DNA from: Candidatus Sulfopaludibacter sp. SbA3 | Lineage (GTDB): Bacteria > Acidobacteriota > Terriglobia > Bryobacterales > Bryobacteraceae | DNA length: 10,743 bases | Assembly (NCBI GenBank): GCA_900290315.1 | Contig: OKRF01000147.1 | Coordinates: 7,670 to 18,412, forward strand | Reading direction: 5' to 3' | Shown here: positions 5,229-10,743 of the stretch, in pieces | Layout of the letters: each line of letters starts with the position of its first letter | Numbering within the stretch: position 1 is the stretch's first letter | Program-made: the position numbers and the translations under genes | The notes under the pieces: model-generated | Databases searched by the model: none | The model's input: only the letters and a program-made list of their open reading frames with translations | Told to the model about the DNA's origin: nothing

Positions 5229-7984
5229 GACCGCTACGGCGATTCTTCAGGCGGCTGACCTCCTGGGCCACAGCCCAGCGCGACGAAGAGCGCTTACGGG
5301 CGGAAGTCGAGGAACATCTCGCCCTGCAAACTGCCGAATTTGTCCGGGCCGGCCTTGCGCCGGTGGAAGCGCGCCGTCGGGCGGTACTGAAGTTCGGAGG
5401 GGTGGAAACCATGAAGGAAAGCTATCGGGACCAGAAAGGAATGCCGTTACTGGAATCGCTCATACAGGATACGCGCCACGCGCTACGGCGCTTGCGCATG
5501 GCCCCGGCATTCACCAGCGCCACCATCCTGACGCTGGCGCTGGGCATGGGCGCCACCACGTCGATTTTCACTTTGGTGCAGGCCGTTCTGCTGCAGTCGC
5601 TGCCGGTAGCGAATCCCGCCGAATTGTACCGCCTCGGAAAGGAAAGCCGTTGCTGTTACCAGGGCGGGTACAGTCAGGATAAAGAGTTCTCTCTGGTCTC
5701 GTACGATCTGTACAAATATCTGCGGGACAACACCAGAGGCTTTTCGGAATTGGCGGCCTTCCCGGCTCCCGAGCCTCTGTTTGGCGTGCGGCGCGCCGGC
5801 AGCCCGGAAGCGGCTCAAAGCTATCCCGGCGAGTTCGTCTCCGGGAATTACTTCACGATGTTCGGCGTAAGCGCGATTGCCGGCCGGTCGCTGACGGCCC
5901 AGGACGATCGGCCCGGCGCCGCGCCGGTGGCCGTCATGAGCTATCGCCTGTGGAAGGAGAGGTATGGTTCGGCCCCGCAGGTAATCGGCAGCGTCTTCAA
6001 TTTCAATGACAGGCCCTTTACCATGGTTGGAATCGCCCCGCCGGGCTTCTTCGGCGACGCGCTACGGGGCAATCCACCAGATTTCTTTCTGCCGCTGAAT
6101 ACGGAACCGTTTGCCGAGAGCGATGCGGATTTGGACAAGACCGACACGCACTGGTTGGAATTAATCGGCCGGATGCGGCCTGGCGCGAATCCGGCATCCA
6201 TAGAAGCCGAAATGCGTGTAGCACTGAAGCAATGGCTGCGTTCCCATTGGGCGGACATGAGCGCCAATGAGCGCGCGAAATTTCCGGAGCAGACCTTGTT
6301 CCTCACCCCAGGCGGCGCCGGCATCACCACCATGCGGGAACAGTATGAGCGCTGGCTGCAGATCCTGATGACGGTCACCGGATTTGTGCTGCTGATCGTC
6401 TGCGCCAACGTCGCCAATCTCATGCTGGTTCGCGGCATGGAGCGGCGGCGGCAGATATCGTTGAGCATGGCGCTGGGAGCGCGGACGGCGCGGCTGATGC
6501 GGCAACCTCTGATAGAGAGCATCCTGCTTTCGCTCTTCGGCGGCGCCGCGGGCATGGCGGCCGCCCTCGCGGGCACGCGCCTGATTCTGCGTTTCGCATT
6601 CCCTTCGCTGCCCGGCCTCGCCGGCGTTCCCATCAGCGCCTCGCCTTCCCTGCCGGTGTTGCTGTTCGCCTTCGTCACATCGCTTGTGACGGGAGTTGCC
6701 TTCGGCATCGCTCCTGCGTGGATGGCCACGCGCGTCGACCCTATGGAAGCGCTCCGCGGCGCCGGCCGCTCATCCACTCCAGCCGGTTCGTCCCCACGGA
6801 AGATGTTCGTGGTTTTACAGACGGCACTCTCCCTGGTTTTGCTAGCGGCCGCAGGACTGCTCACCAGCGCTTTCCAGCGATTGGAGAATCAGGATTTCGG
6901 ATTCGCTCAGGAGCGGCGCATCGTTGCCTCCATCAATGGGCGGCTTGCCGGCTATCGGACCGATCAACTCCCGGTGCTGTACCGGCGCATCCACGATTCC
7001 ATCGGAGCCGTTCCCGGCGTGTCCTCCGTGGCTCTCTGCCTTTACTCGCCGCAAAAGGGTGGTGCCTGGGGCGCCGCGATCTCGCTGGATGGGCACCCCC
7101 CGGCGAACGACGCCGCCGCCCTATGGAATCGAGTGACCCCGGGCTACCTTGAGGTCATCGGAACGCCCATCGTTCGCGGGCGTGGCATCACCGAGCTGGA
7201 TACCGCCACTTCCCGAAGCGTAGCGGTGATCAGTGAAGCGTTTGCCCGGAAGTTTTTCAACCACGAAGATCCCATCGGGAGGCACTTCAGCAGCAACGCC
7301 GGCGCCAGCCGTCCATCTGTCGTAGTGGTGGGTGTCGCCAGAGATGCGCGTTATCTTCCCTACACTCTCGATCAACACATGCGCCCTGCCTTCTTCCTGC
7401 CGGAATCTCAGGCCGATTACGCGCAGCACAATCTGGGATCGCTCTTCCTGAACGACATAGTGATTCGGACCAGTCCCGGAGCCAGCGTGCCCATGGCACA
7501 GCTTCGCCAGGCCATGGCTGCCGTGGATCCCAATCTGCCGGTCATTTCGATTCGCCCTTTGAGTGAGCAGGTGGCCAATCAACTCACCCAGCCGCGGCTC
7601 ATCGCGCGCCTCACTTCGTTCTTCGGGATTCTCTCGCTGGTTCTGGCTGCGATCGGGCTCTACGGAGTTACCGCATACAATGCGGGAAGGCGGGTCAGCG
7701 AGATCGGCGTGCGCATGGCGTTGGGCGCCGATCGCGGCGACGTCATCCGTCTGGTTCTACGCGGCGCGTTCGGACTGATTTTGGTTGGACTGCTGATTGG
7801 GCTGCCGCTGACTTTTGCCGCCGGGCGATTCCTGGGCAGTCAGCTCTACGGCATGAATCCATACGACCCCATCGTTACGCTGGCGGCCGTTGTAACGCTG
7901 GGACTATCCGGATTAGCCGCGTCGTTGATTCCGGCGCTGCGGGCGAGTTCGATTTCACCGCTGGAGGCGCTGCGCGTAGAGTAG
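5225..7984 (+). CDS. MacB/FtsX-like ABC transporter permease, acidobacterial duplicated orphan permease (ADOP) family
   Basis: This is a 919-aa inner-membrane protein. Residues 1-90 form the cytoplasmic prefix domain (D-E-E-R-L-R-A-E-V-E-E-H-L...A-R-R-R-A-V-L-K-F-G-G). TM1 is about 96-123, then a MacB-like periplasmic core (about 124-370). FtsX unit 1 has TMs near 377-402, 428-457 and 475-500 with M-A-L-G-A-R-T (416-422) and M-E-A-L-R-G. The half repeats: TM at 526-550, second periplasmic core (551-795), and TMs near 796-820, 840-871 and 880-910 with I-G-V-R-M-A-L-G-A-D (827-836) and the terminal S-P-L-E-A-L-R-V-E. No ATPase gene is adjacent, hence 'orphan'. By analogy with MacB it would transmit ATP-driven motion to the periplasm; substrate unknown. 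It is translationally coupled to padR and appears full length. Confidence 0.93.
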   Translation: MRPLRRFFRRLTSWATAQRDEERLRAEVEEHLALQTAEFVRAGLAPVEARRRAVLKFGGVETMKESYRDQKGMPLLESLIQDTRHALRRLRMAPAFTSATILTLALGMGATTSIFTLVQAVLLQSLPVANPAELYRLGKESRCCYQGGYSQDKEFSLVSYDLYKYLRDNTRGFSELAAFPAPEPLFGVRRAGSPEAAQSYPGEFVSGNYFTMFGVSAIAGRSLTAQDDRPGAAPVAVMSYRLWKERYGSAPQVIGSVFNFNDRPFTMVGIAPPGFFGDALRGNPPDFFLPLNTEPFAESDADLDKTDTHWLELIGRMRPGANPASIEAEMRVALKQWLRSHWADMSANERAKFPEQTLFLTPGGAGITTMREQYERWLQILMTVTGFVLLIVCANVANLMLVRGMERRRQISLSMALGARTARLMRQPLIESILLSLFGGAAGMAAALAGTRLILRFAFPSLPGLAGVPISASPSLPVLLFAFVTSLVTGVAFGIAPAWMATRVDPMEALRGAGRSSTPAGSSPRKMFVVLQTALSLVLLAAAGLLTSAFQRLENQDFGFAQERRIVASINGRLAGYRTDQLPVLYRRIHDSIGAVPGVSSVALCLYSPQKGGAWGAAISLDGHPPANDAAALWNRVTPGYLEVIGTPIVRGRGITELDTATSRSVAVISEAFARKFFNHEDPIGRHFSSNAGASRPSVVVVGVARDARYLPYTLDQHMRPAFFLPESQADYAQHNLGSLFLNDIVIRTSPGASVPMAQLRQAMAAVDPNLPVISIRPLSEQVANQLTQPRLIARLTSFFGILSLVLAAIGLYGVTAYNAGRRVSEIGVRMALGADRGDVIRLVLRGAFGLILVGLLIGLPLTFAAGRFLGSQLYGMNPYDPIVTLAAVVTLGLSGLAASLIPALRASSISPLEALRVE

Positions 7985-8061
7985 CGCCGTCCGCGCCGCA
8001 GCAGAAGGAAGCAGCCCGGCAATCCGATTCCAATCAGGACCGCCGCGGAAGTCTCCGGCAT
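7984..8061 (-). pseudogene. PEP-CTERM-like sorting tail remnant, antisense next to the permease end
   Basis: On the minus strand these bases read M-P-E-T-S-A-A-V-L-I-G-I-G-L-P-G-C-F-L-L and then L-R-R-G-R-R. That is a P-E-T motif, a hydrophobic helix of about 17 residues and an arginine cluster, the plan of a PEP-CTERM exosortase sorting signal. Such a tail should end within a few residues. Here the frame runs on into the antisense of the permease (stop only at 7846), and the arginine cluster coincides with the permease stop codon. Upstream (to about 8175) there is no recognisable protein in this frame. I infer a truncated gene end; chance resemblance is possible because hydrophobic runs are common opposite GC-rich DNA. 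Confidence 0.35.
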
Positions 8062-8096
8062 CGAGCCATCGGTCGACCGCCAGATAAATGTCCTGC

Positions 8097-8117
8097 CCAT
8101 GGCTCTATTTGCCATGG
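8097..8117. other. Perfect 7-bp inverted repeat (CCATGGC/GCCATGG)
   Basis: CCATGGC (8097-8103) and GCCATGG (8111-8117) flank a 7-nt AT-rich loop, TCTATTT. It lies 113 bp after the permease stop and 74 bp after the toxin gene's stop on the other strand. It could end either transcript, but no T tract follows on either strand. Confidence 0.35.
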
Positions 8118-8190
8118 CACGGGGACGGTAAACCCTTCTTCGCCGCAGATCCCGCAGACTATCCGATGAATTCATCCCGTGCAGCCCAGG

Positions 8191-8439
8191 TCAGTAAGTT
8201 TCACCGCGGTTGTCAATGCCGAGGACTCGGATCACATCAGGCGGTTCCATGTGGAAGAAGACCCTCCACTTGCCGACGCGCAGACGCAATTCACCCTGAC
8301 GGTCTTTGAGGGACTTCACATCGCCGTGGCCTGTCGTCGCGAAACGTACGAGGGCCGCATCAATGCGTGCTTGGACGACGCGATCCAGACGCGCGAAATC
8401 ACGCACGGCGGCAGGCCGGAAAAATATCCGCCGGATCAC
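8191..8439 (-). CDS. RelE/ParE family toxin of a type II toxin-antitoxin system
   Basis: This 82-aa protein has the plan of the RelE/ParE fold. An N-terminal strand (M-I-R-R-I-F-F-R-P-A-A-V-R-D-F) is followed by two helices (to about 36) and V-K-S-L-K-D-R-Q-G-E-L-R-L-R-V-G-K-W-R-V (41-60). The final strands are F-F-H-M...V-I-R-V-L-G-I and D-N-R-G-E-T-Y (76-82), equivalent to the family's terminal H-R-x-x-x-Y with Asn for His. Known members cut ribosome-bound mRNA or poison gyrase; which applies cannot be told from sequence. The start is GTG at 8437-8439, overlapping the antitoxin stop as GTGA, so the toxin is made only after antitoxin translation. This antitoxin-first order is the common one. 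Confidence 0.85.
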   Translation of the reverse strand: MIRRIFFRPAAVRDFARLDRVVQARIDAALVRFATTGHGDVKSLKDRQGELRLRVGKWRVFFHMEPPDVIRVLGIDNRGETY

Positions 8440-8636
8440 AGCCCGAGCCGGCGTCGAACTTCTTCCAAGGGGAGATCGTCGCCTGGTTCCGCACGAGCGA
8501 GATCCAGCTTGGCCACAGTCTCCGCATCGATGATTTCCTGCTCACCCAGTTCTGCAAGAAAAGAAATGGCCACCTGCACCTCAGCGTCCGGAAGGGCATC
8601 CACGAGCGACCGAAGGCGGTCTCGATCAGAGGACAT
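8436..8636 (-). CDS. Antitoxin partner of the RelE/ParE-type toxin
   Basis: This is a 66-aa acidic protein. An N-terminal helical segment (L-R-S-L-V-D-A-L-P-D-A-E-V-Q-V-A-I-S-F-L, 8-27) is followed by a flexible acidic middle (A-R-A-E-P-G-D-D). The tail is L-P-L-E-E-V-R-R-R-L-G-L (55-66), a motif recurrent in antitoxins paired with RelE/ParE toxins. The C-terminal part is expected to wrap and neutralise the toxin. No classical ribbon-helix-helix DNA-binding motif is obvious, so autoregulation is uncertain. The ATG at 8634-8636 has no Shine-Dalgarno sequence but a consensus -10 box 6 nt upstream, suggesting leaderless expression. The 4-bp overlap with the toxin defines the pair. Confidence 0.8.
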   Translation of the reverse strand: MSSDRDRLRSLVDALPDAEVQVAISFLAELGEQEIIDAETVAKLDLARAEPGDDLPLEEVRRRLGL

Positions 8637-8642
8637 GTCTCG

Positions 8643-8648
8643 ATTATA
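8643..8648 (-). promoter_or_regulatory. Consensus -10 box (TATAAT) of the toxin-antitoxin operon
   Basis: Read on the minus strand, a perfect TATAAT is followed by CGAGAC and then the antitoxin ATG. The usual -10 to start-site distance places the first transcribed base at or next to the A of the ATG, giving a leaderless mRNA. No convincing -35 is found at 16-18 bp. Confidence 0.55.
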
Positions 8649-8845
8649 ACTTCACTGGCACCAACACGATCGGCCAAGTGGTGCGCTGGCTTCTAGAAGC
8701 TAACCAGCCCTCGCCCGCCCACCACCAAATAGCGAGAGAATGGGATTGGCCGCCAGGTCCGGCGTAATTAACCGAGCCGAAAGCGGGAACCTTGGCCTGC
8801 CGGCGGCCTGTCCCATTTCAAGGAATCGCTACAAGGAGCGGTAGT

Positions 8846-10066
8846 ATGGCCTCGCAGGGCCGCAAGTGGTTTACGAACAGGGGGCAGATGCTGCAAGTCA
8901 GCATTAGCGCGTTGGCGCTGGTTGTCGCCGGCAGAGGGGCCTGGAAGGGAATGCTTGCGAGTCAGTTTCTGTCTTTGGGCGCGCTGCTTTTCTATGCCTT
9001 GGTGGGCCTCGTTATTGCGTCCTTCACTTGGATGATACGCAGCAATCGTGCGAGCGGTGGGAGCCCGTCACCGAAAGCCGACGAGGGCGCACGGCAGGTT
9101 TCTGAAACTGTTGCCACCATCCCGGACGATGCCCCGAGCCTCCTCGTGCATTACTTCAAATCGGAGGACGGCTGGAGAAAACTCCGGTTCTCAAACGAGA
9201 AGCCGCTGACGGCGATAATTCGCAATATCTGGCCCATCGTTTCCAGCGAGCGATACGAAGCTGCTCAACAGATAGACTTGCTTCCAGGCATTATTCCGCC
9301 TATCAGCTTCGGCAACCCAGTCGAATGTTCAGAGGTATCACAAGTATCGTTGATAGAGGTGCTCCGGGAAGGCACGGAGAAAACCATGGATTCTGTCGTG
9401 ATCGACTACGATGACTCCCACAACCACCAGTATTCGAGACAGTTTACCTTAACCCGAAACCTAGACATGAGGGAGAGTATTGCGTGGATACCTGGGCCGA
9501 TCTGCCTGAGAGGTCAAGTTCAAACCCCGGTCCCGAGCGTCGAGAGCCTGGGTGATCTTCGGGAAAAGTTAAGGATGGCCAGAGCCTTCCCCATAGAGCA
9601 ACAGGCCGCACAGCAATATCTTAGCGAAGCCAAAGACGCGCAGGAACAAGTTCGGATTCTAAGTTGGAAGGTTGACGCATGCCAGAAGGCTTCCGTGATT
9701 TGGTCTTTGGAAGGAGACGTTAAGCGCCTGGAGGAGCGTCTGGGGCGGCTGTTGAATGTAGCCACAACGCTCGAGGGCTTACTCGATTTCGAGCTGTCCA
9801 GACTTCTCGAAAGGCCTCTGTCCACCATCGATCCCCGGTACTCCGATTCGATCAACAAAATCGACGCATGGAAATTTCAGGACGATTTTATGGACCTGCG
9901 CAAGAGGCTTCTCCCATATGGCTCTGTTTCTCTGGATATCCTGGCGTATACCGTACCGAACGATATCAGCGGGGAGGATGTCCAAGGGGTCCTGAGCCGT
10001 ACCGCGCACAAGTTGTCCACCTATGCAGCCAGTCTTTTTGAGCCGCCGCAGCCCACAATCTCATGA
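8846..10066 (+). CDS. Membrane-anchored coiled-coil protein of unknown function, 406 aa
   Basis: I do not recognise the family. The ATG at 8846 has AAGGAG (8833-8838) 7 nt upstream, the best ribosome site in the window, so the longer frame from 8792 is rejected. Two hydrophobic segments (about 15-30 and 41-63) form a hairpin or signal-anchor pair. A small hydrophilic linker (66-92) follows. The probable beta domain (about 98-205) has L-T-A-I-I-R-N-I and V-V-I-D-Y-D-D-S-H-N-H-Q-Y-S-R-Q-F-T-L. The helical, partly coiled-coil region (234-325) has D-L-R-E-K-L-R-M-A and D-V-K-R-L-E-E-R-L-G-R-L-L. The helical tail ends F-E-P-P-Q-P-T-I-S. No catalytic motif is visible. Codons are less GC-biased than in the permease or fabI, suggesting recent acquisition. 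Its neighbours are a toxin-antitoxin pair and a broken gene. Confidence 0.75.
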   Translation: MASQGRKWFTNRGQMLQVSISALALVVAGRGAWKGMLASQFLSLGALLFYALVGLVIASFTWMIRSNRASGGSPSPKADEGARQVSETVATIPDDAPSLLVHYFKSEDGWRKLRFSNEKPLTAIIRNIWPIVSSERYEAAQQIDLLPGIIPPISFGNPVECSEVSQVSLIEVLREGTEKTMDSVVIDYDDSHNHQYSRQFTLTRNLDMRESIAWIPGPICLRGQVQTPVPSVESLGDLREKLRMARAFPIEQQAAQQYLSEAKDAQEQVRILSWKVDACQKASVIWSLEGDVKRLEERLGRLLNVATTLEGLLDFELSRLLERPLSTIDPRYSDSINKIDAWKFQDDFMDLRKRLLPYGSVSLDILAYTVPNDISGEDVQGVLSRTAHKLSTYAASLFEPPQPTIS

Positions 10067-10312
10067 GACCGAAACCCCATGACGCGGGGACGGCAGTATT
10101 ACAATTTGCGATCAACCAATAATTAGGCAACTACCATCGACCGGACATAGAGCAGTTTCCAAGGGAGACCCGGAGCGAGGCCTGGAATCCCCGGGGCAGG
10201 CGAAAGGCGGGGGTGATCGGGCAGTTGCGCACCGGCGTATCGGATCGCAGGCAGGCCATTTTCCGAAAGGCCGAAAGGGCTACCTCACAGCGATGCGATT
10301 CACGCATGCTGA
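10067..10312. other. Intergenic stretch with no supported gene
   Basis: Between the 406-aa gene and the broken gene I find no gene with a ribosome site or family resemblance. The frame open from 10213 (starting V/M-I-G-Q-L-R) has no ribosome site and weak codon bias. A TTACAAT sequence near 10099 could be a -10 element but lacks a -35. The change of base composition around 10130 is visible but unexplained. Confidence 0.5.
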
Positions 10313-10710
10313 ATGTGGGTGTGGAACGCCGTGGATACGCTCGAAGAATACGATTTCCGAGAGCTCGAACGCTACCTGGGCCGTGTTGCAGCGGTGCAAC
10401 GGCCAATTGGAAAGGGCGACTAGAGGGCGAAGGGTGGTGGGTGAAATTCGCTATCGACATTTCTCACCGGCTTGCTTGGAATGTGGTCCAGGAACTGGGC
10501 CATGTCCTCAATTACCTTTCTGTCAACGAACGGCTGCCAACCGTGTTCAAGCCGGTTTCCCCGCCGCCGTATGCGAATGGTGGCTGGTCGACTTCCTTTC
10601 CTGGGTCATCGAGTGTTCCGAACGGTCGTTGACCCCGAACAAAGTCGCGGAGTGGCTTGAAGGGTGGCTGCCGCGGCCTTGTCGACGACGACCAACGGTG
10701 GGTCGAATGA
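10313..10710 (+). pseudogene. Hypothetical protein gene disrupted by about three frameshifts
   Basis: Coding character moves between frames. Frame from 10313: D-T-L-E-E-Y-D-F-R-E-L-E-R-Y-L-G-R-V-A-A, ending at TAG 10421-10423. Then the frame through 10441: G-E-G-W-W-V-K-F-A-I-D-I-S-H-R-L-A-W-N-V, with V-L-N-Y-L-S-V-N-E-R-L-P-T-V-F-K-P-V-S-P and P-P-Y-A-N-G-G. From about 10584 the next frame: L-V-D-F-L-S-W-V-I-E-C, then L-T-P-N-K-V-A-E-W-L-E-G-W-L-P-R. Last, from about 10678: L-V-D-D-D-Q-R-W-V-E, stop 10708-10710. Each piece has G/C-rich third positions only in its stated frame, and joined they give a plausible acidic protein of about 130 aa. I cannot name the family. The 5' end is unclear because a TGA directly precedes the ATG at 10313. 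Sequencing indels are the main alternative. Confidence 0.5.
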
Positions 10711-10743
10711 GGCAACCTGTCAACCAACCCGGCGCCTCGGCCG

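Noticed and set aside
5941..6864. Minus-strand open frame (307 codons) inside the permease gene
   Set aside because: Serine/arginine/proline-rich translation typical of the antisense of GC-rich coding DNA, and no start signal.
8367..8696. Plus-strand frames opposite the toxin-antitoxin pair
   Set aside because: The minus strand carries the RelE/ParE pattern, the GTGA overlap and the -10 box; the plus-strand frames have no support.
10293..10743. Partial gene in the frame that stays open to the window edge
   Set aside because: Only the part after about 10560 has coding-like third positions; the earlier part is Cys/Gly/Pro-rich noise, so a frameshifted gene explains the data better.

Overview
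The window looks like a chromosomal segment from an Acidobacteriota bacterium, most likely a Solibacter/Bryobacter relative. The main reason is the pair at 4881-7984: a PadR-type regulator overlapping by 4 bp a long MacB/FtsX-like permease with an N-terminal prefix domain. This is the 'acidobacterial duplicated orphan permease' arrangement. GC-rich codon use and a PEP-CTERM-like tail fit that placement. It is inferred from gene families, not from a marker gene.

Left part (1-2207): the 3' end of a SAM-dependent methyltransferase faces a three-gene minus-strand operon (2207 down to 760). The operon encodes two tandem, apparently paralogous exported DUF4252-like proteins and a small Cys/His-rich protein. 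Between the convergent ends lies a three-copy tandem duplication of about 170-210 bp units. Each unit carries the last 13 bp of the methyltransferase gene, all or part of a hairpin built of heptamer-like motifs, and the last 85 bp of the opposing gene.

Middle (2303-4588): an unrecognised 167-aa protein is followed by fabI (enoyl-ACP reductase, full catalytic set). FabI is followed with zero spacing by an EgtD-like methyltransferase whose putative histidine-binding positions look substituted. A strong hairpin follows. A small minus-strand ORF (4624-4851) with its own trailing hairpin sits between this operon and padR.

Right part (4881-10743): padR and the permease, then an antisense PEP-CTERM-like remnant abutting the permease stop codon. 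Next come a minus-strand RelE/ParE-type toxin and its antitoxin (GTGA overlap, consensus -10 placed for near-leaderless transcription), and a 406-aa two-helix membrane/coiled-coil protein of unknown function. The window ends in a gene that appears broken by three frameshifts (10313-10710). The stretch from about 7985 to the end is accessory in character: remnant, toxin-antitoxin, orphan membrane protein, pseudogene. No complete new multi-gene system can be demonstrated here. The best candidates for something undescribed are the atypical EgtD-like enzyme coupled to fabI, the self-duplicating convergent-gene junction, and the orphan 406-aa protein.
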